20,318 nucleotides of DNA, taken from Gammaproteobacteria bacterium (lineage in GTDB: Bacteria; Pseudomonadota; Gammaproteobacteria; Steroidobacterales; Steroidobacteraceae). Below are positions 6,911 to 14,496 of the stretch, one piece after another (position 1 is the first letter of the stretch; each line of letters begins with the position of its first letter). Under the pieces are notes generated by a model that was not told the origin of the DNA, ran no database searches, and worked only from the letters and a program-made list of their open reading frames with translations. The position numbers were made by a program, and so were the translations under genes. The stretch lies in contig JASHVF010000371.1 in assembly GCA_030039615.1 (NCBI GenBank), positions 1 to 20,318 of the forward strand. The letters run 5' to 3'.

Positions 6911-7011
6911 CGCGTCTCAGCCCGAGCCGCCGGTCTCGCGGGCGCTCACGGGGCGGCGCGGCCGCGTGGCAGAATACCCGGACGCCACGGCCCGGCCCCC
7001 GAGGAACCTGA

Positions 7012-7335
7012 ATGACCTTTGTCGTCACCGAAAACTGCATCAAGTGCAAGTACATGGACTGCGTCGAGGTCTGTCCCGTCGACTGCTTCCACGAGGGGCC
7101 CAACTTCCTGGCGATCGATCCCGAGGAGTGCATCGACTGCACGCTGTGCGAGCCGGAGTGCCCGGTCGAGGCGATCTTCTCCGAGGAGGAGTTGCCCAAG
7201 GGACAGGAGCAGTTCCGGCAGCTCAACGCGGAGCTGGCCAAGCAGTGGCCGGTGATCACCGAGAAGAAGGCCGCACCCGCCGATGCCAAGGAGTGGGAAG
7301 GCAAGCCCGACAAGCTGAAGCTGCTTGAAAGATAG
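7012..7335 (+). CDS. fdxA: 7Fe ferredoxin, [3Fe-4S][4Fe-4S], FdxA type
   Basis: Small cytoplasmic electron carrier of 107 residues, nearly collinear with Azotobacter vinelandii ferredoxin I (106 residues plus Met). Cys9, Cys17 and Cys50 should bind the [3Fe-4S] cluster; Cys21, Cys40, Cys43 and Cys46 the [4Fe-4S] cluster; Cys12 and Cys25 correspond to the free cysteines of the Azotobacter protein. The C-terminal extension (QLNAELAKQWPVITEKK...) is the hallmark of this family. A strong ribosome site, GAGGA at 7001-7005, lies 6 bases before the ATG. It is transcribed towards dsbC, with a hairpin between them. Redox partners cannot be told from context. Confidence 0.97.
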   Translation: MTFVVTENCIKCKYMDCVEVCPVDCFHEGPNFLAIDPEECIDCTLCEPECPVEAIFSEEELPKGQEQFRQLNAELAKQWPVITEKKAAPADAKEWEGKPDKLKLLER

Positions 7336-7350
7336 GCTCACGGGGAACCT

Positions 7351-7371
7351 TTGCCCGCTGACAGCGGGCAA
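7351..7371. terminator. shared hairpin between convergent fdxA and dsbC
   Basis: Perfect 9-bp stem TTGCCCGCT / AGCGGGCAA with a 3-base loop, starting 15 bases after the fdxA stop and ending 9 bases before the dsbC stop. It is symmetrical, so it would fold in both transcripts. Neither side has a real T-run, so it may stall or protect 3' ends rather than be a textbook intrinsic terminator. Confidence 0.65.
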
Positions 7372-7380
7372 CCTGCGCGT

Positions 7381-8121
7381 CTAACGGTGCTGCTCGTCCT
7401 GCAGGTGCTTGAGCAGCACGTCGGGCGGCAGGTAGCCGGGCAGCATCTCGCCGTCCGCCAGGACGATCGCCGGCGTTCCCTGAATGTTGAATTTCTGTCC
7501 CAGCGCCCAGAAACGCGGCAGCGGTGTGTCGGTGCAGGCCTTGTTCTTCAGCTCCTGACCGAGCTTCGCCTTGGTGAGCGAGTCATTGCGGTTCGAGGAG
7601 CACCACACCTGCTCCGCCTTGGTCCAGGAGGGTGTGTTGGGGCCGTTGCGCGGATATAGCAGGTAGCGCACGCGTATTCCCAGACGGTTGTATTCGCCGA
7701 TCTGCGCATGGAGCCTGCGGCAATAGGGGCAATCGACGTCGGTGAAGACACTGACGGTGTACTTCGGATCCTTGGGCGAGAAGATCAGCATCTCGCTCTC
7801 GGGAACGGCGGCCAGCTCACGCTCACGCAGCTCGCGGCGATGCTGTTCGGTGAGGTTGACGTCGGAACCGAGCTCGACCAGGTCGCCGCTGATGGCATAG
7901 CGGCCGTCGGCGCTCACATAGGCGATGTCACCATCGCGCGTGAACTCCCAGATTCCCGGAATCGGCGTCGCGCGCAGCTCATCGAGGCGCGCGCCGCCGG
8001 GGATTTTCTTGGCGAGCTCCTCACGCGGATCGGCGGTCTTGGCGGGCGGCTGTTGCGCGCACACCAGGGTCAGCGGCGCGGCCAGCAGCATGAGCAGCAA
8101 CAGCAGCTTCTTCGCAGGCAT
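7381..8121 (-). CDS. dsbC: periplasmic thiol:disulfide isomerase DsbC
   Basis: Shuffles wrong disulfides in the periplasm, kept reduced by DsbD. 246 residues (E. coli DsbC is 236). The signal peptide is 1-22 (KKLLLLLMLLAAPLTLVCA before Gln23). The N-terminal dimerisation domain is about 30-90, then a linker helix, then a thioredoxin fold with active site CPYC at 131-134 (FTDVDCPYCRRLH), a second Cys pair at 174 and 196, and the cis-proline loop QGTPAIV with Pro217. The ATG at 8121 is chosen because it begins the signal peptide and has GGAAC a few bases upstream; the open frame continues to 8193 but without signal-like sequence. xerD lies upstream on the same strand, the same order as in E. 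coli (xerD-dsbC-recJ); recJ is not here, fdxA takes its side. Confidence 0.95.
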   Translation of the reverse strand: MPAKKLLLLLMLLAAPLTLVCAQQPPAKTADPREELAKKIPGGARLDELRATPIPGIWEFTRDGDIAYVSADGRYAISGDLVELGSDVNLTEQHRRELRERELAAVPESEMLIFSPKDPKYTVSVFTDVDCPYCRRLHAQIGEYNRLGIRVRYLLYPRNGPNTPSWTKAEQVWCSSNRNDSLTKAKLGQELKNKACTDTPLPRFWALGQKFNIQGTPAIVLADGEMLPGYLPPDVLLKHLQDEQHR

Positions 8122-8193
8122 CGGAGTTCCGTGGGCAGAGTTCAAGGTCGGGTCAGGTGCTTGGACCGGCGCGAGCGGGCATGGTTCGCGCAC

Positions 8194-8217
8194 GGCACGC
8201 TCCCCACGGGGCGTGCC
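8194..8217. terminator. strong hairpin in the xerD-dsbC gap
   Basis: GGCACGC (8194-8200) pairs with GCGTGCC (8211-8217); with one bulged base a further CCC/GGG can stack inside. No T-run on either strand. It could end the xerD transcript, or, if the promoter just upstream is real, form the very 5' end of the dsbC leader. Confidence 0.4.
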
Positions 8218-8221
8218 GGCG

Positions 8222-8251
8222 AGTCTAGCAGACGTGGGACCTGCCTGACAC
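8222..8251 (-). promoter_or_regulatory. candidate dsbC promoter
   Basis: On the minus strand GTGTCA (8246-8251, 4/6 to TTGACA) is followed after 18 bases by an extended -10, TGCTAGACT, with the hexamer TAGACT at 8222-8227 (4/6 to TATAAT). It would give a leader of about 95 bases starting in the hairpin at 8194-8217. Confidence 0.35.
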
Positions 8252-8281
8252 GCTGTGCGGCCAGCCCCCGCCCGCGGCGGC

Positions 8282-9187
8282 TCAGCCGCGCGGGTGGTGC
8301 TGCGAGTGCAGCTCTTTCATGCGCTCGCGTGCCACGTGCGTATAAATCTGGGTAGTCGAGAGGTCGCTGTGCCCGAGCAGCAACTGCACCACGCGCAGAT
8401 CCGCGCCGTGATTCAGCAGGTGCGTGGCGAAGGCGTGGCGCAGCGTGTGGGGCGAGAGCTCCTTGCTGATGCCGGCCTTGCGTGCGTAGCGCTTGATGAT
8501 GTGCCAGAACGCCTGGCGCGTCATGCGGTCGCCGCGCCGCGTCGGGAACAGGTAGTCGGTCTGGCGCTCGAGCAGGATCTCGCCGCGCGGCCCGCGCGCG
8601 AATTCCTTGAGTGCGCGCATCGCTTCCTCGCCGAGCGGAATGAGCCGCTCGCGGTCGCCCTTGCCGAGGATGCGGATGACGCCCTGGTTGAGGTTGATCT
8701 GCCCTTGCCGCAGGTTCACCAGCTCCGAGACGCGCAGCCCCGTGGCGTACAGCACCTCGAGCATGGTGCGGTCGCGGTTGCCGAGCGAGTCGCTCACCAG
8801 CGGGGCGACGAGCAGCGACTCGACCTCCTCCTCGGTGAGCGAGCGCGGCAGCGAACGGCCGATCTTGGGCATGGCGATCTGCGCGGTCGGATCCTCGCGG
8901 ATCACGCCCTCGCGCATGTAGTAGCGGAAGAAGCGCCGGAAGCTCGACAGCTGCCGCGCGGTCGAGCGCGGCCGCGCCCCGCCGCGTACCCGCGAGGCGA
9001 TGAACTCCTGCAGGTCGACGCGCGAGGTGCGCATGATGTTGACGTTGCGCTCGGCGAGCCAGCGGGCCAGCGCGGTAAGATCGGCGCGGTAGGCGGCCAG
9101 CGTATTCGGCGACAGGCCCCGCTCCATCCAGACCGCATCCAGGAAGCGGGAAACCGCCGGGTCGGCGGAGTCGGCGTTGGTGGTCAT
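8282..9187 (-). CDS. xerD: site-specific tyrosine recombinase XerD
   Basis: With XerC resolves chromosome dimers at dif, activated by FtsK. 301 residues from the ATG at 9187 (E. coli XerD 298). The N-terminal SAM-like core-binding domain is about 10-100. The catalytic domain has the full set: Arg152 (TGLRVSEL), Lys176 (GKGDRER), His247 and Arg250 (HTLRHAF), His273 (LLGHSDLSTTQIYTHV) and nucleophile Tyr282. The C-terminus ELHSQHHPRG closely resembles the E. coli tail (LHQQHHPRA), which argues for XerD rather than XerC or a phage integrase. A TTG at 9214 would add nine residues; ATG is preferred for length, though neither has a good ribosome site. The neighbour dsbC is the conserved partner. 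Not a mobile-element integrase: no att repeats or phage genes nearby. Confidence 0.95.
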   Translation of the reverse strand: MTTNADSADPAVSRFLDAVWMERGLSPNTLAAYRADLTALARWLAERNVNIMRTSRVDLQEFIASRVRGGARPRSTARQLSSFRRFFRYYMREGVIREDPTAQIAMPKIGRSLPRSLTEEEVESLLVAPLVSDSLGNRDRTMLEVLYATGLRVSELVNLRQGQINLNQGVIRILGKGDRERLIPLGEEAMRALKEFARGPRGEILLERQTDYLFPTRRGDRMTRQAFWHIIKRYARKAGISKELSPHTLRHAFATHLLNHGADLRVVQLLLGHSDLSTTQIYTHVARERMKELHSQHHPRG

Positions 9188-9328
9188 GGAACGGGCGGCT
9201 GCCTGGTTTGACAAGTCTCGTCTCGCTGGTCCTCAGGGCGGCGCGGCGCACCGTGTAAGGGCCCCGAGTTCCGGGTAATGTGCTGGGCACAGTATGGTGA
9301 GCGCGACGGATGAACCGACGTGATGACC

Positions 9329-9358
9329 TTCACATCTGCCTTCCGGCATTAACATAAA
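9329..9358 (+). promoter_or_regulatory. candidate promoter of the acyltransferase gene
   Basis: TTCACA (9329-9334, 5/6 to TTGACA) and CATAAA (9353-9358, 4/6 to TATAAT) are spaced 18 bases in the most AT-rich patch of the 214-base xerD/acyltransferase gap. An alternative -10 is TAACAT (9350-9355) at 15 bases. Nothing else is evident in the gap. Confidence 0.35.
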
Positions 9359-9401
9359 GAGAACCAGTTCACATCGAAACTCGGTGCCGCTTCCTACTCC
9401 C

Positions 9402-10220
9402 ATGACCGCACAGCGCCCGCCGCGGCTGAGCACGCTGCTCTGCGCTCCGTTCAGGCTCGTGTATGCACTGTGGGCGGCGCTCGTTTTCCTCGGCGTCGGC
9501 CTGGCTGCGCTCGCGGTGATGCTGCTGATTCCGGGTCTCGAGCGGCGCCGCGCTGCGGGCCACTACGCGGCCCGCGCCCTGCTCGCGCTCATGGGCCTGC
9601 CTCTCCAGGTGAGGCACGCCGAGCGGCTGCCGGCCGGCCAGTGCGTCGTCGTCTGCAACCACGCGAGCTATCTCGACGGCCCGGTGGTGAGCGCAGCGCT
9701 GCCGCCGCGCTTCGCCTTCGTGATCAAGCGCGAGATGGCGCGGGTGCCGCTCGCCGGAGCGGCGCTGCGCCTGCTCGGCTCGGAATTCGTCGAGCGCAAC
9801 CACCGCACGCGCAGCTCCGCCGATGCGCGCCGGCTGCTGCTGAGCGCCGCGCGCGGCCAGTCACTGGTGTTCTTCCCCGAGGGCACCTTCGATACCCGGC
9901 CCGGGGTACACAAGTTCCACACCGGTGCATTCGCCAGCGCCGCGCGCGCCGGCTGTCCGGTCGTGCCGGCGGTGCTGCGCGGTACGCGGCACGCCCTGTG
10001 GCCGGGCGGGGCGCTGCCGCGACCGGGGCGCATCGAGTTCGAGATTCTGCCGCCCATCATCCCCGCCGCGGCCGCTCCCGATGCAGTGCCGGCGCTGCGC
10101 GATGCGGCGCGCGCCGCGATCCTGGCGGCGCTCGGCGAGCCCGACCTCACATGTTGCGACGATACTGGCCACCCACCTGATATAGCGCCCGCGAGATCTG
10201 CCCCAGCGAGCAGACCTTGA
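9402..10220 (+). CDS. plsC: 1-acyl-sn-glycerol-3-phosphate acyltransferase family protein
   Basis: Probably acylates lysophosphatidate to phosphatidate at the inner membrane. 272 residues. A hydrophobic N-terminal segment (about 18-44) anchors it; acyltransferase motif I NHASYLD has His87 and Asp92, motif III is FPEGTF (158-163), and CPVVPAVLRGTR is the following conserved block. Other lysophospholipid acyltransferases share these motifs, so the exact acceptor is not certain. The ATG at 9402 is used; a GTG at 9384 would add six residues, and neither has a clear ribosome site. The last 74 bases overlap the end of icmF on the other strand, so the C-terminal 25 or so residues (ECPDLTC... region, polar and Pro/Ala-rich) are probably not functionally important. 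Confidence 0.88.
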   Translation: MTAQRPPRLSTLLCAPFRLVYALWAALVFLGVGLAALAVMLLIPGLERRRAAGHYAARALLALMGLPLQVRHAERLPAGQCVVVCNHASYLDGPVVSAALPPRFAFVIKREMARVPLAGAALRLLGSEFVERNHRTRSSADARRLLLSAARGQSLVFFPEGTFDTRPGVHKFHTGAFASAARAGCPVVPAVLRGTRHALWPGGALPRPGRIEFEILPPIIPAAAAPDAVPALRDAARAAILAALGEPDLTCCDDTGHPPDIAPARSAPASRP

Positions 10221-13200
10221 CGCACTCCATGAGCGCGGCGAACACGTTGGCGCCGCTCGCGGCGGCGTGCTGCAGCGCGGCCAGCGCCGCGCCCGAGCGC
10301 GCGGCGTTACGTGCCTGGAAGGCGCGCACCGCCGCGACCTGCGCCTGCTTCTCCTCGTCGGTCGAACGGATGAGCTCGGTGCCCTGGTGCTCGGCGCTGG
10401 CATCGGCCCCGGAGAGGAAGGTGTTGATGCCGACGATCGGCAGCGAGCCGTCGTGCTTGCGCGTTTCGTAGTAGAGCGACTCCTCCTGGATCTTGCCGCG
10501 CTGGTACATGGTCTCCATGGCGCCCAGCACGCCGCCGCGCTCCGACAGTGACTCGAACTCCTTGTAGACCGCCTCCTCCACCAGGTCGGTGAGATAGTCG
10601 ATGGCGAACGAGCCCTGCCAGGGATTCTGGATCTTGTTGAGACCGAGCTCGCGATTGATGATCAGCTGGATGGCGACCGCGCGCCGCACGCTCTCCTCGG
10701 TCGGCGTCGTGAGTGCCTCGTCGTAGGCGTTGGTGTGCAGGCTGTTGCAGTTGTCGAACAGTGCATAGGCGGCCTGCAGCGTGGTGCGGATGTCGTTGAA
10801 GGAGATCTCGCGCGCGTGCAGGCTCCTTCCGGAAGTCTGCACGTGATACTTGAGCATCTGGCTGCGCGCCCCGGCGTGGTAGCGCTCGCGCATGGCGCGC
10901 GCCCAGATGCGGCGCGCCACGCGCCCGATGACCACGTATTCCGGATCCATGCCGTTGGAGAAGAAGAATGAGAGGTTGGGCGCGAAATCATCGATCTTCA
11001 TGCCGCGCGCCAGGTAGTACTCGACGATGGTAAAGCCGTTGGCGAGCGTGAAGGCGAGCTGCGAGATCGGATTGGCGCCGGCTTCCGCGATGTGATAGCC
11101 GGAGATCGACACCGAGTAGAAGTTGCGCACGCGCCGCTCGATGAAGTACTGCTGCACGTCGCCCATCATGCGCAGCGCGAACTCGGTGGAGAAAATGCAG
11201 GTGTTCTGCGCCTGGTCCTCCTTGAGGATGTCGGCCTGCACCGTGCCGCGCACCGTCTCGAGTGTCGCGGCGCGGATGCGTTCGTAGACCTCGCGCTCGA
11301 GGAGCTCATCCCCGGTGACGCCGAGCAGGGCGAGCCCTGAGCCGTCGTGGTGCGCAGGCAAGTCGCCCTGGTAGCCGGGCGGCGCCACACCGCGCGCGCG
11401 CGCGGCGTCATGGAGCGCGGCGATCTTCCGTGCGGCTGCGCTCCAGCGCCCCTCGGCCTTCAGATACCGCTCCACCTGCTGGTCGACGGCCGTGTTCATG
11501 AACATGGCGAGCAGCATGGGCGCCGGGCCGTTGATGGTCATCGACACCGAGGTCGCGGGGGCGCACAGGTCGAAGCCCGAGTAGAGCTTCTTCATATCGT
11601 CGAGCGTGGCGATCGACACGCCGGAATTGCCGGTGCGCCCATAGACGTCGGGGCGGGTATCCGGGTCCTCGCCGTAGAGCGTCGTCGAATCGAATGCGGT
11701 CGAGAGGCGCGCCGCTCCGTGCCCGCTCGCGAGGTAGTGGAAGCGCCGGTTGGTACGCTCCGGCCCCCCCTCGCCGGCAAACATGCGGGTCGGATCCTCC
11801 TCCTCGCGCCGGTAGGGATACACGCCGCCGGTATAGGGATATGCGCCGGGCAGGTTCTCGGTGAGGATGAAGTGCAGCAGCTCGCCCCAGTCGCGCAGAT
11901 GCGGTACCGCGAGCTTCGGGATCGCGGAGCGCGACAGACTCTCGGTGTAGTTCTCACCCTTCACGGTGCGCTCACGCACCCTGTAGGAATAGGTGGCGTC
12001 GGTGGCCGAGCGCACACGCTCCGGCCACGCCTTGAGCTCGCCCAGCCCTTCGGCACCGATCGCATCGAGTGCCCGGTTGTACGCGGCGCGCAGCTCGCGC
12101 CGCGTCGCGTCGGCCGTTTGCTCGTCCAGTGCTTGCTGCGGATAGCGCTCGAGCGGCGGCGGCAGCCGCGCATCGTGCAGCGCCTTGAGCGACTCGTACA
12201 TGCCGCAGGCGCGCCGCGCCGCCTGCGACTGTTCCTCGGCGCGCGCCCGCGCGGCGCGCCCGCCGTGCGCGATGTCGGCCAGATAGCGGGTGCGAGCCCC
12301 CGGGATGAGCGGCGCGCGCGCGCTCAGCTCGGTGTTGCCCGGGTCGGCGAGCTGCCAGTTCCCGGCGCCGATGTGCTTCGCCGCGAGCGCCTTGCACAGC
12401 GCCGCGAACAGGCGGTTGACGCCGGGGTCGTTGAAGCGGCTGGCGATCGTCGGAAAGACCGGCAGCTCGGCGTCCGCAGCCCTGGCGCGCTCGGGGTGAT
12501 TGCGCCGCCACTGCTTGCGCACGTCGCGCAGGCTGTCGTCTGCGCCGCGCTTCTCGCTCTTGTTAAGCACGATGAAGTCGGCGTAGTCGAGCATGTCGAT
12601 CTTCTCGAGCTGGCTCGCCGCACCGTACTCGCTCGTCATGACGTACAGCGACAGATCCACCAGCTCGACGATCTCGCTGTCCGACTGTCCGGTGCCCGCG
12701 GTCTCCACCAGCACCAGGTCGAAGCCGCAGGCCTGGTACAGCTGGATCACCTCGCGCAGCACCGCCGCGGTGGCGCTGTGCGCGCGGCGCGTCGCCAGCG
12801 AGCGCATGTAGATGCTCTCGGAGGCGAGGCTGTTCATGCGAATGCGGTCGCCGAGCAATGCGCCGCCGCTGCGCCGCCGCGTCGGGTCCATGGCGACGAC
12901 CGCGATCTGTGCCTTGGGGAAGGCGCGCGTCAGGCGCGCGAGCAGCTCATCGGTCAGGCTCGACTTGCCGGCGCCGCCCGTGCCGGTGATACCGATTACC
13001 GGCGCCCGGTGCCGCGAGCGGCCGAGGGCACGGCGGATCTGCTCGAGGTGCGCGTCGTCGGCGCCGGCGGCGCCTTCCAGTACCGAGATGGTGCGCGCCA
13101 CCTGGCCGTGATCGCGGGCGTTCAGCGGACGGAACTCGTAGGCGGGCTTGCGCACCGCAGCGATGCGCGTGAACACGTCGTCGATCATGCCGGCGAGCCC

Positions 13201-13620
13201 GAGGCGCCGCCCGTCCTCCGGGGTATAGATCTTCTCCACGCCGTGGCGCTCGAGCGCCTCGATCTCGAATGGCGCGATGGTGCCGCCGCCGCCTACCACC
13301 ACGCGGATATGGCCGTAGCCGCGCTCGCGCAGCATGTCGACCATGTAGGCGAAATACTCGTTGTGGCCGCCCTGGTAGGAGCTCACCGCGATGGCATCCG
13401 CGTCCTCGTCGATGGCGGCGCGCACGATGTCGGCGACACTGCGGTTGTGCCCGAGGTGCACCACCTCCGCGCCGCGCGCCTGCAGCAGCCGGCGGATCAT
13501 GTTGATGGCCGCGTCGTGGCCGTCGAACAGCGAGGCCGCCGAGACGAAGCGCAGCGGCGGACGCGCGCTCGACTCGCTGCCGGGCGCCGCGGCGGCGCTG
13601 CCCTTGAGCGGGGCGTTCAC
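10147..13620 (-). CDS. icmF: fused isobutyryl-CoA mutase (cobalamin-binding, MeaI-like GTPase and mutase domains)
   Basis: Adenosylcobalamin-dependent interconversion of isobutyryl-CoA and n-butyryl-CoA; some IcmF also act on isovaleryl/pivalyl-CoA. 1157 residues, somewhat longer than described IcmF (about 1090). Domain order is the IcmF order: B12-binding domain at about 24-155 with DGHDAA and the cobalt ligand His35; chaperone GTPase at about 205-415 with Walker A GTGGAGKS (213-220), ETAGTGQSD (306-314) and NKSE (353-356); linker; TIM-barrel mutase from about 550 (GGVYPYRREEEDP, NRRFHYL with Phe627, STAFDSTTLYGEDP, SVSMTINGPAP). The Phe in NRRFHYL is the IcmF-type residue where methylmalonyl-CoA mutase has Tyr. 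The G4 motif NKxD reads NKSE. The start is GTG with a poor ribosome site; it diverges from the TetR operon and overlaps plsC by 74 bases at the 3' ends. Confidence 0.95.
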   Translation of the reverse strand: MNAPLKGSAAAAPGSESSARPPLRFVSAASLFDGHDAAINMIRRLLQARGAEVVHLGHNRSVADIVRAAIDEDADAIAVSSYQGGHNEYFAYMVDMLRERGYGHIRVVVGGGGTIAPFEIEALERHGVEKIYTPEDGRRLGLAGMIDDVFTRIAAVRKPAYEFRPLNARDHGQVARTISVLEGAAGADDAHLEQIRRALGRSRHRAPVIGITGTGGAGKSSLTDELLARLTRAFPKAQIAVVAMDPTRRRSGGALLGDRIRMNSLASESIYMRSLATRRAHSATAAVLREVIQLYQACGFDLVLVETAGTGQSDSEIVELVDLSLYVMTSEYGAASQLEKIDMLDYADFIVLNKSEKRGADDSLRDVRKQWRRNHPERARAADAELPVFPTIASRFNDPGVNRLFAALCKALAAKHIGAGNWQLADPGNTELSARAPLIPGARTRYLADIAHGGRAARARAEEQSQAARRACGMYESLKALHDARLPPPLERYPQQALDEQTADATRRELRAAYNRALDAIGAEGLGELKAWPERVRSATDATYSYRVRERTVKGENYTESLSRSAIPKLAVPHLRDWGELLHFILTENLPGAYPYTGGVYPYRREEEDPTRMFAGEGGPERTNRRFHYLASGHGAARLSTAFDSTTLYGEDPDTRPDVYGRTGNSGVSIATLDDMKKLYSGFDLCAPATSVSMTINGPAPMLLAMFMNTAVDQQVERYLKAEGRWSAAARKIAALHDAARARGVAPPGYQGDLPAHHDGSGLALLGVTGDELLEREVYERIRAATLETVRGTVQADILKEDQAQNTCIFSTEFALRMMGDVQQYFIERRVRNFYSVSISGYHIAEAGANPISQLAFTLANGFTIVEYYLARGMKIDDFAPNLSFFFSNGMDPEYVVIGRVARRIWARAMRERYHAGARSQMLKYHVQTSGRSLHAREISFNDIRTTLQAAYALFDNCNSLHTNAYDEALTTPTEESVRRAVAIQLIINRELGLNKIQNPWQGSFAIDYLTDLVEEAVYKEFESLSERGGVLGAMETMYQRGKIQEESLYYETRKHDGSLPIVGINTFLSGADASAEHQGTELIRSTDEEKQAQVAAVRAFQARNAARSGAALAALQHAAASGANVFAALMECVKVCSLGQISRALYQVGGQYRRNM

Positions 13621-13637
13621 GTGTTATTTACTCTCAG

Positions 13638-13659
13638 GTAGAATATCTACTCATGAGTA
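13638..13659. promoter_or_regulatory. nested palindromes, candidate TetR operator
   Basis: Two adjoining dyads sit in the icmF/tetR divergent gap: GTAGA-ATA-TCTAC (13638-13650, perfect 5-bp arms) and TACTCATGAGTA (13648-13659, perfect 12-base palindrome). A further TACTC copy starts at 13629. They coincide with the AT-rich part of an otherwise very GC-rich gap and overlap possible -10 boxes on both strands (TATTCT for icmF at 13640-13645; TAGAAT on the plus strand at 13639-13644, 17 bases after TTCACG). Binding by the adjacent TetR protein is inferred from position only. Confidence 0.5.
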
Positions 13660-13749
13660 TGATCGAGGCCCGGAGGGCGGGTCAACGCGCTCCGGCAGAG
13701 ATGCTTACCACTGCCCCGCCCGCGGTCAAGCCCGCAGCTGCGGCGCCGG

Positions 13750-13755
13750 TATAAT
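13750..13755 (+). promoter_or_regulatory. consensus -10 box just before the tetR gene
   Basis: Perfect TATAAT ending 13 bases before the tetR ATG. The expected start of transcription is at about 13762, leaving a leader of only about 7 bases. No good -35 box lies 16-18 bases upstream. Confidence 0.45.
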
Positions 13756-13768
13756 ACGCCGCGCACCC

Positions 13769-14476
13769 ATGAACAGCCGCCGCACCAGTCCGCCCCAGGC
13801 GGGCAAGTCTCCCGCCGCGGGCACCTCGCCGTGGCGGGCGCGGCGGCGCGACCGGGAGCTGAAGCGCGAGGCCGTGATCCACGCAGCCGCGCGCGCCTTC
13901 AACCGCAAGGGCTATCACAACACCTCCCTCGATGACATCGCGACGGCTCTCGAAGTCACCAAGCCGACGGTCTATTACTACGTCACCAACAAAGAGCATC
14001 TGCTGTTCCAGTGCTTCCTCGCCGGGATCGCGCCGATCCGCGCCGCGTTCCGCGAGGTGAAGGACCAGCAGGCACCGGCGCGCGAGCGCCTCGCCGCAGT
14101 GCTGCGCCATTACGGCGAGGCGGTGGCGTCCGAGTTCGGCTGGTGCATGGTGCGGGCGGAAGACCAGGACCTCTCCCCCGCCATGAGCCGCCACATCAAG
14201 GCGCTCAAGTCCGAGATCGACCAGGGGATCCGGCGGCTGCTCCGCGAGGGCGTGCAGGATGGCTCGATCGAGCCGTGCGACCCCAAGATGACCGCATTCG
14301 CGCTCGCCGGCGCGCTCAACTGGATCGCCCACTGGTATCGTGAGGATCGGTCGCTGACGCCCGGCGAGATCGCGGCAGCGTTCGTCACCATATTCGAGGG
14401 CGGCCTGCGTCCGCGCAGCGCCTCCCAGGCCGCAACCCGCGCGCCACTGCGGCGCCGGGTGCGCATCGCCCGCTGA
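13769..14476 (+). CDS. TetR-family transcriptional regulator
   Basis: 235 residues. A basic, disordered-looking N-terminal arm (1-30) precedes a TetR DNA-binding domain at about 33-80, with the helix-turn-helix at about 53-73 (SLDDIATALEVTKPTVYYYV) followed by the typical NKEHLLFQCF helix. The C-terminal half (about 85-215) is helical ligand-binding/dimerisation sequence with no ligand signature readable by eye. It probably represses its own operon and icmF in the absence of an acyl-CoA, by analogy with other TetR regulators of acyl-CoA catabolism; this is inference from neighbours. The ATG at 13769 is chosen because the frame upstream lacks conserved sequence. It lies 20 bases before the thiolase gene. 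Confidence 0.9.
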   Translation: MNSRRTSPPQAGKSPAAGTSPWRARRRDRELKREAVIHAAARAFNRKGYHNTSLDDIATALEVTKPTVYYYVTNKEHLLFQCFLAGIAPIRAAFREVKDQQAPARERLAAVLRHYGEAVASEFGWCMVRAEDQDLSPAMSRHIKALKSEIDQGIRRLLREGVQDGSIEPCDPKMTAFALAGALNWIAHWYREDRSLTPGEIAAAFVTIFEGGLRPRSASQAATRAPLRRRVRIAR

Positions 14477-14496
14477 ACCAATACGAGGGTTGCATC

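Noticed and set aside
8282..9187. Integrase of a mobile element next to a tRNA gene
   Set aside because: Active-site spacing and C-terminal tail are those of XerD, dsbC is its usual neighbour, and the tRNA is 4 kb away with no att duplication of its 3' end that I could find.
11347..13641. 764-codon open frame on the plus strand opposite icmF
   Set aside because: Very Arg/His/Ala-rich, no domain pattern; it is the mirror of codon bias in a GC-rich gene. icmF on the minus strand has clear domains.
13653..13754. 33-codon plus-strand frame starting in the palindrome (MSMIEARRAG...)
   Set aside because: No ribosome site, its stop lies in the TATAAT box of tetR, and composition follows local GC bias.
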